64,000 bases of DNA from Streptomyces glomeratus (GCF_021462825.1 NZ_JAKEEB010000010.1:124001-188000); one strand, 5' to 3'; positions 25,110 through 34,662 are shown, numbered from the stretch's first letter. Translations and numbers: made by a program. Notes: a model not told the origin generated them from the sequence alone.

Positions 25110-26428
25110 GCTTCCCCCCTCCGGTCGGCCGGTTCGCCCTGCCGGGGAACGCGCTGGCCGAGCAGTTCCGCGACCGCCTGCTGGTAGCGCAGCACCGCCT
25201 GCTCGGCGACCCGCAGGTCGCAGGGCGCGCTCCACAGCATCCGGCGGGCCGCGTCGTAGCGCTCGATCAGCAGCGGGTCCTCCGCGAGCCCGTGCCGGGC
25301 GACCTTCGCCTTGTACGCGTCGAGGCGGCCGCGCAGTTCGGCGCGGACCGCGAGCGGCGCGGTGACCGCCGTCAACGACTCCCGGGCACGGAGCAGTTCG
25401 TCCTCCGCCCGCTGCTCCAGGGACTCCAGGAGCGGTGAGAGACGGTGCCACTGGGCGTGTCTGCGGTACTCGGCGGCGGTCGCCAACTGCTCCTGCAGCG
25501 CGGTCGGCGGGCCGCTGACCGCGGGCACCTCCGAGGCGGCGATCTTCGCGAGGACCTCGCCGCGCGCACTGCGCGCCTCGGCGAGCGTGCGGTCCGCTCG
25601 GCTGAGCAGGTCACGCAGCTTGACCAGCCGCGTCTCGGCGTCCTGACGGACCGTCAACACGGCGTCGATCTCGCGGCGTACGTCCTCCAGGGCGCGCGCC
25701 TCGCGGTCGTAGGTCGCGGTGTCCGGCCGGCCGCCGCCCGGCGCCGAACTGCCCTGCGCGGGGAGCCAGTACGCCAGCGGGTCGGAGATCACCTGCTCGC
25801 GCAGTTTCGTCAGCGTGCGCGTGATCCGTTCCAGGTCGTCGCCCGCCGGGTGCTCGCCGGGGCGCACACCGACGGAGTGCGCGAGCCGGCGGGTGCGTTG
25901 CAACTCCGCGGCCAGTAAATCGATCCGCGCGGGCAGCGCCGACCACACCGCGTCGGCGGCGACGACCATGTCGAGCGAGGAGGCGTACAGCTCGTTCATC
26001 CGTTCCACCAGCTCGGCCAGTGTGAACTGCTCGCTCAGCCTGCCGGTGCCCGTGATCGCCGGTACGTGCGCCGTCGCCGTGGCGCCGCCCGCGACGGTGA
26101 CGCTCGCGCCACGCAGCAGCTCGGTCAGCTCGGCCAGGTCCTCGCGGCTGGACCAGCGCCGCCGTGCGCGGACGTCGCGCGCGGTGCGCAGCGTGTCGGT
26201 GTAGGCGTCGAAGTACGCCCACAGCAAGGTGATCGACGCCTCCGTCGACGTCCAGCGCTCCTTGGTGACACCGGTCAGCTCGGCGCCTTCGAGGAGTCTG
26301 CGGCCCGCGTGGTCCTGGAGAGCGAGGAGCGAGGTCTCTATGGCCTCGTGCTCCGCGCCGAGCCGCGCCAGCGCCCGGTCCACCTCGTCCCGGTCCATCA
26401 CCGGCCCGGTGGGTCCCGTGACGCCCAT
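25106..26428 (-). CDS. Coiled-coil protein of the PknG cluster
   Basis: A 440-residue soluble protein, predicted almost wholly alpha-helical with long coiled-coil segments (for example EDVRREIDAVLTVRQDAETR and ESLEQRAEDELLRARESL). No signal peptide, membrane helix or enzyme motif is visible and no family was recognised. The stop overlaps the kinase start by four bases, so the two proteins are made in step, which suggests a physical partner or scaffold between the envelope sensor genes and the kinase. ATG 26428 is preceded by GAGAGG. The role is inference from position only. Confidence 0.85.
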   Translation of the reverse strand: MGVTGPTGPVMDRDEVDRALARLGAEHEAIETSLLALQDHAGRRLLEGAELTGVTKERWTSTEASITLLWAYFDAYTDTLRTARDVRARRRWSSREDLAELTELLRGASVTVAGGATATAHVPAITGTGRLSEQFTLAELVERMNELYASSLDMVVAADAVWSALPARIDLLAAELQRTRRLAHSVGVRPGEHPAGDDLERITRTLTKLREQVISDPLAYWLPAQGSSAPGGGRPDTATYDREARALEDVRREIDAVLTVRQDAETRLVKLRDLLSRADRTLAEARSARGEVLAKIAASEVPAVSGPPTALQEQLATAAEYRRHAQWHRLSPLLESLEQRAEDELLRARESLTAVTAPLAVRAELRGRLDAYKAKVARHGLAEDPLLIERYDAARRMLWSAPCDLRVAEQAVLRYQQAVAELLGQRVPRQGEPADRRGEA

Positions 26429-26513
26429 CGATCACCTCTCGCTCTCCTCGTGCCCGCGCGTGGGTCCGGTGCGCCGGGTCAACACTCCAGTGGTACCAGG
26501 TCGGTTGCGTCGG

Positions 26514-27518
26514 TCAGGAGGCCGGTGGCCGCGAAGACGCCGAGTCGGGTCCCAGCGTCGCGGACAGCCACTTGGTGTACGAGGCCTGCCATCCGCTCCC
26601 GAGATAGTCCACCAGCACCTGGTTGACCCGCCGCACCAGATCCTCGGCGCCCTTGTTCATCGCCACTCCGTAGTACTCGGTCGTGAAGGGCTTCCCCTTG
26701 AGTTCGACGGTCGGGTCCTGGGCGGCCTGACTCGCGGCCAGCGCGCCGTCGGTGACGACCGCGTCGACCTCGCCCAGCTGGAGTTCGACCAGGCAGTCGA
26801 GCTGGTTGGGGACCGTGGTGGAGATGTCGGCGGACGTGGGGAGCCTGCCGGACTTCTTGTCCTCGGTCAGCCTGGTGTTGGCCGTGGAGCCCTCCGCGGA
26901 GCAGATCCTCTTGCCGGCGAGGGACTTGTCGTAGCCCGTGATGCCGGACGCCTTCGGCGCCAGAACCTGCTGGCCGGTGACGAAGTAGGGGTCGGAGAAG
27001 GCGACTTCGTCCAGCCGGTCACAGGTGATCGTCATGGTGCGCACCACCATGTCCACCTGCCCGCTTCTGATGGCGGGGATGCGCTGGTTGGTGGGAATGG
27101 CGTGGAAGCGGACGGCGTTGGGGTCGCCGATGATGCGGCGTGCGATCTCGCGGGCGAGATCGATGTCGAAGCCCTCCAGGTCGCTGCCCCGGGTGTTGGG
27201 GTCGCGGTAGCCCCAGCGGTAGCTGTTCTGGTCGACACCCACCGACAGATATCCGCGTTTCTTGATCTCGCGGACCTTCGGGCCGCTCTCGTCACCGGAC
27301 GGCGGAGGGCTCCTCCGCTCGGGGTGCCCGCCGCAGTCGTCCGCCTTGGCCTGGGTGGCCTCGGCCAGGCCCTGGCCGCCGATGCCCGGGGAGCCGTCCC
27401 GGCCCGCGCGGGCGAGCGGCAGGGACAGCGCGAACACCAGAGCGAGGGCGCAGGCGAAGACCATCGCGCCCACACCGCCCCAGCCCCTCAGGCTCGCCCT
27501 CAGGCGGCGTCCGATCAT
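26514..27518 (-). CDS. GlnH-like amino-acid binding protein
   Basis: About 334 residues. An N-terminal membrane segment (GAMVFACALALVFALSLPLARAG, about 15-38) without a lipobox Cys suggests membrane anchoring or a Sec signal. A type II periplasmic binding fold follows: YLSVGVDQNSYRWGYRD, LEGFDIDLAREIARRI, IRSGQVDMVVRTMTIT, VAFSDPYFVTGQQVLA, LQLGEVDAVVTDGAL and YYGVAMNKG are typical of glutamate/aspartate/glutamine receptors. No ABC permease or ATPase accompanies it, and it is flanked by a GlnX-like sensor and a PknG-like kinase, so sensing rather than uptake is likely. ATG 27518 has GGGGGAG at 5 nt; GTG 27557 overlapping the upstream stop, with its own GGAG, is a real alternative. Confidence 0.85.
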   Translation of the reverse strand: MIGRRLRASLRGWGGVGAMVFACALALVFALSLPLARAGRDGSPGIGGQGLAEATQAKADDCGGHPERRSPPPSGDESGPKVREIKKRGYLSVGVDQNSYRWGYRDPNTRGSDLEGFDIDLAREIARRIIGDPNAVRFHAIPTNQRIPAIRSGQVDMVVRTMTITCDRLDEVAFSDPYFVTGQQVLAPKASGITGYDKSLAGKRICSAEGSTANTRLTEDKKSGRLPTSADISTTVPNQLDCLVELQLGEVDAVVTDGALAASQAAQDPTVELKGKPFTTEYYGVAMNKGAEDLVRRVNQVLVDYLGSGWQASYTKWLSATLGPDSASSRPPAS

Positions 27519-27553
27519 CGTCGCTCCCCCTCTCACCGGTCCTTGGAACGCTC

Positions 27554-28957
27554 TCACCGGTACTCCGAAAGCCTGCGCCCGATGCCCAGCACCGCGCCCG
27601 CCGCAGCCAGCAGCGCGAGAACCGCCGAGCCCAGCGGGAGTCCGCTCATCGCATCCCGGCCATCGCCCGCCGCCTGCTCGAACCGGCTCTCCTCATGGTC
27701 CAGCGCCTTCGCCAGATTGGCGTCCACGCTGTCGAAGCACTCGCCCGTCGGCTGGTCCGCCTTGGACCCGACGACCTTGTTCAGGGCCGCCTGGTAGTTG
27801 CCGTCGTCGTCGGCGGCCCGGGCCTGGTCATGGCGCTGCTGCCAGACCTTCATACTGCCGGCGGCGGCCGCGACGGGCCGATCGCCGGCCTGGTCGTCGG
27901 CGAGGGATCCGGCCTCGGCGAGATGGGCGGAGAGCGCCTTCATGTCCTGCGCATACGCGTAGTCGTACGCGTCCAGAACCCTCCCGTTGGCCAGCTTCCT
28001 GGTCTCGGCGCCACGGCTCACCAGCGTCAGGTTCTCGTTGCCGCGTGCGTTCAGGGAGGCGATGCGCGCGTCGTGCAGCACGTTCAGGGAGCGGACACCG
28101 TGGTCGTAGGAGGAGTTCAGCCCGGCGCGCGCGACGCTGTGGCCGACCACCAGCCACATCAGGGCGATCGCGCAGGCGGCGGTGGCGGCGACCAGGCCCT
28201 GGTTCAGCACGCGGTTGGTGCGCAGGAAGTGGCGCCGCTGGACCCAGCCGAGCGCGGCCAGCGCGAGCACGCCGAGGACGATGGCGAACCAGGGGTACGG
28301 GGTCGCGTCCGCGTAGTCGGAGCGCAGCCGCTGGTTCTCCTTGGTGTACAGGTCCTGCGCGGCCGGCAGCATCTGCCGCTGCATCACCTCGTTCGCCGCC
28401 CGCAGATACGCCCCGCCCACCGGGAAGCCCTGCCGGTTGTTGGCGCGGGCCCGCTCGACCAGGCCCTTGTACCGCGGGAGCAGCTTGTTGAGCCTGGCGA
28501 TGGTGTCGGCGGCGGGGGAGCCGGACTCGGCGCCGGCGGCCGCCGTGACCAGCCCAGCGGCGGCGGTCTCGATGTCCCTCTCGTACCGTCTGGTGGTCGC
28601 GACCGGCTCCTGACCGCCCGCCAGGAAGCCGCTGGACGCCGCGGTGTTGGCATCCGCGAGGGAGCGGTAGATGTCGGCGGCCCCGGCACTCAGCGGCTGG
28701 CTGCTGTGCAGCACGTCGTCGGCGGCGTGGGAGCGGTCGCTCATCTGCCAGGCGGTGACGGCGCCGAACGCGACGACGAGCACGGCGAGGACGGCACCGA
28801 TGACACGCAGCCGGCCGGGCTCGGTGGTCGCGGCGGCCCGCAGCCGGTCCGCGCCCTCGGCGAAGGCCGTGCGGCGCGACGCCGGAGCCCCGGCCGGTGT
28901 GGCGGGTGGCATCGTGGGCGCCCCCGGTGGCGCACCGGCCTGCTGCGGATGTGTCAC
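27554..28957 (-). CDS. GlnX-like four-helix membrane sensor
   Basis: A 467-residue membrane protein and first gene of the cluster. A Pro-rich cytoplasmic N-terminus is followed by four membrane helices (about 52-70, 222-242, 254-276 and 440-462). They leave two extracytoplasmic helical loops (about 70-220 and 277-438) resembling four-helix-bundle sensor domains; the second carries the lone Cys (GECFDS). Mycobacterial GlnX has the same topology and passes the GlnH ligand signal to PknG. Sequence-level homology was not tested; topology and gene context carry the claim. GTG 28957 has GGGGGAGG about 4 nt upstream, a strong start. Confidence 0.82.
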   Translation of the reverse strand: MTHPQQAGAPPGAPTMPPATPAGAPASRRTAFAEGADRLRAAATTEPGRLRVIGAVLAVLVVAFGAVTAWQMSDRSHAADDVLHSSQPLSAGAADIYRSLADANTAASSGFLAGGQEPVATTRRYERDIETAAAGLVTAAAGAESGSPAADTIARLNKLLPRYKGLVERARANNRQGFPVGGAYLRAANEVMQRQMLPAAQDLYTKENQRLRSDYADATPYPWFAIVLGVLALAALGWVQRRHFLRTNRVLNQGLVAATAACAIALMWLVVGHSVARAGLNSSYDHGVRSLNVLHDARIASLNARGNENLTLVSRGAETRKLANGRVLDAYDYAYAQDMKALSAHLAEAGSLADDQAGDRPVAAAAGSMKVWQQRHDQARAADDDGNYQAALNKVVGSKADQPTGECFDSVDANLAKALDHEESRFEQAAGDGRDAMSGLPLGSAVLALLAAAGAVLGIGRRLSEYR

Positions 28958-29200
28958 TTGACCTCCCCCACGGTCATCCGTCGGTCACCTCCGCCCGGTG
29001 CGCGGGAGCGGACGCAGGTGCACGGCGGCAAGTATCGCCGTCGGAACCGGCATCCGAACAGGTCTTTATACGATCTTGTTTCCGGATCGCAGTGTTTGTG
29101 CGGAACGCCGGGCTCGCGGGCCCCCGTCGGACCACCCCTGCCCATGAATACGCCGCGTGCGGGTGTTCGGTTCCCCCGGGTGCGGCAAGGCGTCCGCCGC

Positions 29201-30223
29201 CTACGCCCCCAGCGTCCCTCTCGCCCCCTGCGTCCGTCGCGCCCCTCCCGCCCCTCGCTCGTAGTATCCCCGCAGCCGCACATGGGCCTCCCGCGAAGCC
29301 CCTGCACGGTCCAGCCCGAGGAGGGCGGCGCCGAGCACCGGACGGACCGTGACCACCTGGGGGACCGCCTTGGGGGCGCGGGCCGCCAGCAGTTCCCTGA
29401 CCCGGTCGTCGAGCTGGGGGTGGCGGGCGGTCAGGACGCTGCCGCCGAGCAGGACCGGCGCCTCCTCGTCGAGGAGGTCCAGCCTGGTCAGCGCGACCGC
29501 GGCCATCGCGACCACCTCCTCCGCGAGCCGGTCGACGAGCGCGCGGGCCACCGGATCGCCGTCCCGGGCCGTGGCGAACACCACCGGTGTCAGCTCGTGA
29601 CGCCGCTCGTGCGCGATGTGCTCCAGGTGCAGCGCCTCGATGAGCGCGTACATGGAGCCGAGCCCGAAGTGCCCGGGCAGGGTGCGGGCCAGGGCCGTGG
29701 GGCCGCCCCGCCCGTCCTCCGCGCGCGCCGCCCACCACAGGGCCTCCTCCGCCAGACCCCAGCCGCCGCCCCAGTCGCCGGAGATCCGGCCGATCGCGGG
29801 GAAGCGGGCGGTACGGCCGTCGGGACGCATGCCGACGCAGTTGATGCCCGCGCCGCACACGACCGCCACCCCCCGGGGCTCGGCGACACCGGCCCGCAGG
29901 ATGGCGAAGGTGTCGTTGCGCACCTCGACGGTGGTGCCCCAGGCCCGCGCGTCCAGCGCGGCCGCCAGCCGCTCCTCCTCCACGGGAAGGTCGGCGTTGG
30001 CGAGACAGGCCGAGACATGGCCGGCCGAGGTGACCCCGGCCTCCGCGAAGGCCCGCGCCACGGCGTCGGCCAGCACGTTCACGGCCGTCTCCACGCCCAC
30101 GGCCGGAGGCCGGAACCCCCCGCCGCGCGCGGTGCCGAGCACCTCTCCGTCGGCGGCCACGACGGCCACGTCGGTCTTGCTGTTGCCCGCGTCGATGGCG
30201 AGGACGCTTGCGGTCAGGCCCAC
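29201..30223 (-). CDS. csnK: Amino-sugar kinase (BadF/BcrA ATPase fold), CsnK
   Basis: A 340-residue kinase of the N-acetylglucosamine kinase/BadF ATPase group: phosphate-1 motif AIDAGNSKTDVAVV (about 8-21), VCGAGINCVG, ISGDWGGGWGL and VLLGGSVL. It likely phosphorylates glucosamine or short oligosaccharide products released by the csn pathway. The C-terminus has a low-complexity GARRTQGARGTLGA tail. GTG 30223 overlaps the csnH stop by 10 nt and has GGGAG upstream. It is the last gene of the operon. Confidence 0.85.
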   Translation of the reverse strand: MGLTASVLAIDAGNSKTDVAVVAADGEVLGTARGGGFRPPAVGVETAVNVLADAVARAFAEAGVTSAGHVSACLANADLPVEEERLAAALDARAWGTTVEVRNDTFAILRAGVAEPRGVAVVCGAGINCVGMRPDGRTARFPAIGRISGDWGGGWGLAEEALWWAARAEDGRGGPTALARTLPGHFGLGSMYALIEALHLEHIAHERRHELTPVVFATARDGDPVARALVDRLAEEVVAMAAVALTRLDLLDEEAPVLLGGSVLTARHPQLDDRVRELLAARAPKAVPQVVTVRPVLGAALLGLDRAGASREAHVRLRGYYERGAGGARRTQGARGTLGA

Positions 30224-31479
30224 GCGAGGTGCTCCCGGTTGTGCGCGATCAGCTGGTCGGTGAGGGTGTCGGCGTAGGCGTGCTGGCCGATCAGGGGGTG
30301 GGCCAGCAGCGCCCGGAACACCCGGTCCCGGCCCCCGCGCAGTGCCGCCTCCAGGGCCAGCTCCTCGTAGGCGGTCACGTTCGCCGTCAGCCCCGCGTAC
30401 AGCGGGTCCACCGCGGGCACCGGCAACGGGGCCGGTCCCTGCGGCCCGACGGCCGCCTGCACCTCGATCACCGCGTCGTCCGGCAGAAAGGGCAGCGTCC
30501 CCTTGTTGTGCGTGTTCACCACCTGGTACGGCGAACCCCCGCCGCCCAGCAGGGACGCGGCGAGGTCCACGGCCGCCTCCGAGTAGTAGGCGCCGCCCCG
30601 CTCGGCCAGCAGCGCCGGCTTCTCGTCGAGCGAGGGGTCCGCGTACATCCGCAGCAGCTCCCGCTCCATGGCTGCCACCTCCGCGGCCCGGGACGGCTTG
30701 GTGCGCAGCTCTCGTACGACCTCGTCGTGTGCGTAGTAGTAGCGCAGGTAGTACGACGGGACCACGCCGAGGCGGTCCACGAGGGAGTGCGGCAGACGCA
30801 GGTCGCCGGCGATGGTGTCGCCGTGCTCGGCGAGCAGCTTGGGCAGCACGTTCTCGCCCTCGGGGCCGCCGACACGCACACCTGTCTCCCAGGTGAGGTG
30901 GTTGAGCCCCACATGATCGAGGTGGACATCGGCGGGGGCGACGCCGAGCAGGGCGGCGAACTTGCGCTGGAAGCCGATCGCCACGTTGCACAGCCCGACC
31001 GCCCGATGGCCCTCCTGAAGGAGGGCACGGGTGACGATGCCCACCGGGTTGGTGAAGTCGATGATCCAGGCCCTGGGGTTGGTGCGGCGGACGCGTTCGG
31101 CGATGTCGAGGACCACCGGCACCGTGCGCAGCGCCTTGGCCAGGCCGCCCGCGCCGGTCGTCTCCTGGCCGACGCAGCCGCACTCCAGCGGCCAGGTCTC
31201 GTCCTGCTCCCGCGCGGCCTGGCCGCCGACGCGCAGCTGGAGCAGCACGGCGTCGGCGCCCTCGACGCCCGCGTCCAGGTCGTCCGTCGTCACGATGCGC
31301 CCGGGGTGCCCCTGCCGGGCGAAGATGCGCCGGGCCAGCCCGCCCACCGGCTCCAGCCGTTCGGCGGCCGGGTCGACGAGGACGAGCTCCTCGACGGGCA
31401 GGGTGTCCCTCAGCCGGGCGAATCCGTCGACGAGTTCGGGTGTGTAGGTCGAGCCTCCGCCGACCACGGTGAGTTTCAT
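30214..31479 (-). CDS. csnH: Glycoside hydrolase family 4, CsnH
   Basis: A 421-residue GH4 enzyme. The N-terminal Rossmann motif VVGGGSTYTPELVDG binds NAD+; CNVAIGF and DHVGLNHLTW supply the metal-binding Cys and His; the C-terminus has the usual VVNTHNKGTLPFLPDD. GH4 enzymes cleave glycosides by NAD+/Mn2+-dependent oxidation-elimination; many are 6-phospho-beta-glucosidases, and in this operon a glucosamine-oligosaccharide substrate is expected. ATG 31479 follows the permease stop by 6 nt. Confidence 0.9.
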   Translation of the reverse strand: MKLTVVGGGSTYTPELVDGFARLRDTLPVEELVLVDPAAERLEPVGGLARRIFARQGHPGRIVTTDDLDAGVEGADAVLLQLRVGGQAAREQDETWPLECGCVGQETTGAGGLAKALRTVPVVLDIAERVRRTNPRAWIIDFTNPVGIVTRALLQEGHRAVGLCNVAIGFQRKFAALLGVAPADVHLDHVGLNHLTWETGVRVGGPEGENVLPKLLAEHGDTIAGDLRLPHSLVDRLGVVPSYYLRYYYAHDEVVRELRTKPSRAAEVAAMERELLRMYADPSLDEKPALLAERGGAYYSEAAVDLAASLLGGGGSPYQVVNTHNKGTLPFLPDDAVIEVQAAVGPQGPAPLPVPAVDPLYAGLTANVTAYEELALEAALRGGRDRVFRALLAHPLIGQHAYADTLTDQLIAHNREHLAWA

Positions 31480-31485
31480 CCGGTG

Positions 31486-32388
31486 TTAGCCCTTCACTCC
31501 GGTGAGCGTGACGCCCTCGACGAACGCCTTCTGGGCGAAGAAGAACACGAGGATCACGGGGGCCATGACCAGCACGGTCGCGGCCATGGTGAGATTCCAG
31601 TCGGTGTGGTGCGCGCCCTTGAAGGACTCCAGGCCGTAACTGAGCGTCCATGCGGCCGGGTTTTCCGAGGCGTAGATCTGCGGGCCGAAATAGTCGTTCC
31701 AGGCGTAGAAGAACTGGAACAGCGCGACGGCGGCGATGCCCGGCCGCGCCATGGGCAGGACCACCTTCAGCAGCGTCCGCAGGTCTCCGCAGCCGTCGAC
31801 CTTCGCCGCGTCCAGGTACTCGTTCGGGATGGTCATCAGGAACTGGCGCAGCAGGAAGATCGAGAACGCGTCGCCGAACGCCATCGGGATGATCAGCGGC
31901 CACAGCGTGCCGGACAGATCCAGCTGCTTGGCCCAGAACAGATACATCGGGATGATGATCACCTGAGGCGGCAGCATCATCATCGAGATCACCAGCATCA
32001 GGGACAGATTGCGGCCCCGGAAGCGGAACTTGGCGAGGGCGTAGGCGACCGGGATCGACGACACGACGGTCAGGACGGTGCCCAGGCCCGCGTAGATCAG
32101 CGTGTTCTTCCACCAGGTGAGGAAGCCGGGGGTGTCGAAGACCTTCCGGTAGTTGCCCCACTCCCAGGTGTGCGGGATCAGGTCGCGGCTGAGTGCCTGG
32201 CTGTCGCTCATCAGCGAGGTCAGGAACACGAACACGAAGGGCAGCGTGAAGAAGACGGCGGCGGCCACGCCGAGGGAGTGGACCGCGATCCACTCCAGCA
32301 GCGCCCTGCGGCGGGCGGTGCGTGCGGCGGGGGAGGCGGTCTCCCTCAACTTCACGGGTTGGTCGAGTACTTGGGCCACGTCAGTCAC
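31486..32388 (-). CDS. csnG: ABC sugar permease CsnG (MalG type)
   Basis: A 300-residue inner-membrane permease with six predicted helices. The ATPase-contact loop EYLDAAKVDGCGDLRTLLKVVLP is the EAA motif (about 190-212). MalG-like ends (VEGVTLTGVKG) complete the family picture. It pairs with the next permease. No ATPase gene is in the operon, so a shared ATPase such as MsiK is expected, as in other Streptomyces sugar importers. GTG 32388 overlaps the upstream gene's stop by 8 nt. Confidence 0.92.
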   Translation of the reverse strand: MTDVAQVLDQPVKLRETASPAARTARRRALLEWIAVHSLGVAAAVFFTLPFVFVFLTSLMSDSQALSRDLIPHTWEWGNYRKVFDTPGFLTWWKNTLIYAGLGTVLTVVSSIPVAYALAKFRFRGRNLSLMLVISMMMLPPQVIIIPMYLFWAKQLDLSGTLWPLIIPMAFGDAFSIFLLRQFLMTIPNEYLDAAKVDGCGDLRTLLKVVLPMARPGIAAVALFQFFYAWNDYFGPQIYASENPAAWTLSYGLESFKGAHHTDWNLTMAATVLVMAPVILVFFFAQKAFVEGVTLTGVKG

Positions 32389-33322
32389 CAGCCAGGTTGA
32401 GACCGCCCCGGCGCCGCATCAGGAACGCGGTGAACACCATCGACAGGGCGAAGAGCACGAGCGCGACCACACAGGCGGAGCCGTAGTCGAAGCGCTGGAA
32501 GCCGAGGTTGTAGACGAGCTGGGGCAGGGTGAGCGTGGACTTGTCGGGATAGCCCGGCTCGAACTGAGTACCGGCGCCCTGGATGACGCCCGAGGCGACC
32601 TTCCCCGCGATCAGCGGCTGCGTGTAGTACTGCATCGTCTGGATCACGCCGGTGACCACGGCGAACATCACGATCGGCGAGATGTTCGGCAGGGTGACGT
32701 AGCGGAAGCGCTGCCACGCCGACGCGCCGTCCAGTTCGGCCGCCTCGTACTGCTCCCTCGGCACGTCCAGCAGCGCGGCCATGAAGATGACCATCAGGTC
32801 GCCGACACCCCACAGGGCGAGCAGGGTGAGGCCGGGCTTGGACCAGTCGGGGTCGTTGAACCAGCCCGGCGCCGGAATGCCGATGCCGTCGAGGATCGAG
32901 TCGACCGGTCCGGTGCCGGGGTTGAGGAGGAAGGCGAAGGCCATGGTGGCGGCCACGGGCGGCGCCAGGTAGGGCAGGTAGAAGAGGGTGCGGAAGACGC
33001 CCGTGCCCGCCTTGATCTTGGTGATGAGCAGGCCCACACCGAGTCCGAAGACGACCCGCAGGCTGACCGCGACGACCACGAGCCACAGGGTGTTGCGCAG
33101 CGCCGGCCAGAAAAGGGGGTAGTTCCGGAAGACGTACGCCCAGTTCCTCGTCCCGCTCCATGCCGGCGGCCGGAAGCCGTCGTAGTGCATGAAGGAGAAG
33201 TAGACGGTCGAGATCAGGGGGTACGCGAAGAAGATCGCGAAGCCGATCAGCCAGGGCGACATGAAGGCGGCCGTGCGCAGGGCCGCCCGGCGGCGTTTGG
33301 AGGCGAGGGTGAGGGTGCTCAT
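32381..33322 (-). CDS. csnF: ABC sugar permease CsnF (MalF type)
   Basis: A 313-residue permease with six predicted membrane helices and the EAA loop EQYEAAELDGASAWQRFRYVTLP. It ends RRRGGLNLAGD. ATG 33322 (MSTLTLASKRRRAAL) is chosen; GTG 33328, overlapping the csnE stop as GTGA, is equally possible. Together with CsnG it forms the channel for glucosamine oligosaccharides delivered by CsnE. Confidence 0.92.
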   Translation of the reverse strand: MSTLTLASKRRRAALRTAAFMSPWLIGFAIFFAYPLISTVYFSFMHYDGFRPPAWSGTRNWAYVFRNYPLFWPALRNTLWLVVVAVSLRVVFGLGVGLLITKIKAGTGVFRTLFYLPYLAPPVAATMAFAFLLNPGTGPVDSILDGIGIPAPGWFNDPDWSKPGLTLLALWGVGDLMVIFMAALLDVPREQYEAAELDGASAWQRFRYVTLPNISPIVMFAVVTGVIQTMQYYTQPLIAGKVASGVIQGAGTQFEPGYPDKSTLTLPQLVYNLGFQRFDYGSACVVALVLFALSMVFTAFLMRRRGGLNLAGD

Positions 33323-33324
33323 CG

Positions 33325-34662
33325 TCACTTCGCCTGCGCGATGTCCGTGTCGATCTGCCGGGCCGTGCTCGCCAGGCCCGCCTTGAGGTCCCTGGTCTTG
33401 CCGCTCTCGTAGTCGTAGCCGAACTGCTGGATGGTCACGAGGTACTGGCCGCCGTTGATCGACGCGGGGGTCGTGGTCGAGTCCGGGTTCGCCGCGATGT
33501 CCAGGAACGTCTTGAAGCGGGGGTCGTACTTCAGCTTGGGGGACTTCAGTGCGGCCAGGGTGGAGGGCACGTTGTGGATGTCGTTGGCGAAGCCGACCAC
33601 CGCGTCCGTGTCGGTGGTCAGGTACTTCACCAGCTCCCAGGCCGCGTTCTGCTTCCTGCTGGTGGCGGCGATGCCGGCGATGGTGCCGGTGATGTAGCCC
33701 TTGCCGTACCGGGACGCCTGGTCGTCGGGCACGGGCAGCGGGGCCACCCCGATCTCGAAGGCCGGCCTGGCGTCCAGGGCCATGCCCAGGCGCCATTCGC
33801 CGTCGAGCTGCATGGCGACCTGACCGGTGTGGAAGGGGTGCTTGGGGCCCCATTCGTCACCGAGCTGGGAGCGGTACTTCTCCAGCTTCCGGAAGCCGCC
33901 CAGTTCGTCCACGAGCTTCTTCTGGAGGGTGAAACCGGCCGCGAAGGCGGGGTCCTTGGCGAGGTTCGACTTGCCGCTGGAGTCGAAGTACGTGGGAGAG
34001 AACTGCGCGAAGTAGTGCTCGGTGGTCGTCTCCCAGCCGTGGTAGTCCGGCATGAACCCCAGCTGCTTGTAGCCGTCCCCGTCGGGGATCGTCAGTTTCC
34101 TGGCGTCGGCCTCGAACTCGGACCAGGTCCTGGGCGGGGCCGCGATGCCCGCCTTCTTGAAGGCGGTCTTGTTGTAGTAGAGCCCGTAGGCGTCGCCCAG
34201 CAGCGGCACCGTGCAGCGGTCGCCGTCGAACCGGGTGTACTCGTTCATCGCCTTGGGGAAGGTCGTGGCCGGGTCGATGTGCGACTTCTCGAAGAAGGGA
34301 TTCAGATCGACCAGGGCCCCGGACGAGCAGAACTTGCCCACGTTGTTGGTGGTGAAGGACGAGATCACGTCCGGCGCCTTGTCGCCGCCCGTGCGCAGCG
34401 CCTGGTTGATCTTGTCGTCGGTCATGTTGCCGACGACGTTGACGTGGATGTTGGGGTGCGCCTTCTCGAAGCCGTCGATCAGCGACTTCACGCCCTTCAC
34501 CTCGTTCGGCGCGCTCCAGGCGTGCCAGAAGTTGATGGTCGTCTCCTTGGAGGCGTCGTCGGTCGGGCCGGAGTCCGACTGGCCGGTACAGGCGGTGGCC
34601 AGGAGCGCTATGGAGGTGGAGGCGGCGAGAGCAAGAGCCGCTTTTCGTGACACTTCGGGCAT
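33325..34662 (-). CDS. csnE: Sugar-binding lipoprotein CsnE
   Basis: A 445-residue extracellular solute-binding protein (family 1). The signal peptide ends in the lipobox LLATAC with Cys25 as the lipid anchor. The mature protein has TTINFWHAWSAPNEVKGV, PDVISSFTTNN and the late GYITGTIAGIAATSRKQNAAW hinge typical of oligosaccharide receptors. It feeds CsnFG with chitosan-derived oligosaccharides by homology of the operon. It lies 80 nt downstream of csnR; that gap contains a GTCGGCTAG/GTCGGCTAC direct repeat but no copy of the ROK operator. Confidence 0.9.
   Translation of the reverse strand: MPEVSRKAALALAASTSIALLATACTGQSDSGPTDDASKETTINFWHAWSAPNEVKGVKSLIDGFEKAHPNIHVNVVGNMTDDKINQALRTGGDKAPDVISSFTTNNVGKFCSSGALVDLNPFFEKSHIDPATTFPKAMNEYTRFDGDRCTVPLLGDAYGLYYNKTAFKKAGIAAPPRTWSEFEADARKLTIPDGDGYKQLGFMPDYHGWETTTEHYFAQFSPTYFDSSGKSNLAKDPAFAAGFTLQKKLVDELGGFRKLEKYRSQLGDEWGPKHPFHTGQVAMQLDGEWRLGMALDARPAFEIGVAPLPVPDDQASRYGKGYITGTIAGIAATSRKQNAAWELVKYLTTDTDAVVGFANDIHNVPSTLAALKSPKLKYDPRFKTFLDIAANPDSTTTPASINGGQYLVTIQQFGYDYESGKTRDLKAGLASTARQIDTDIAQAK

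Noticed and set aside
26514..28957. Amino-acid ABC importer
   Set aside because: The binding protein is not accompanied by a permease or ATPase; the neighbour is a four-helix sensor-like membrane protein.
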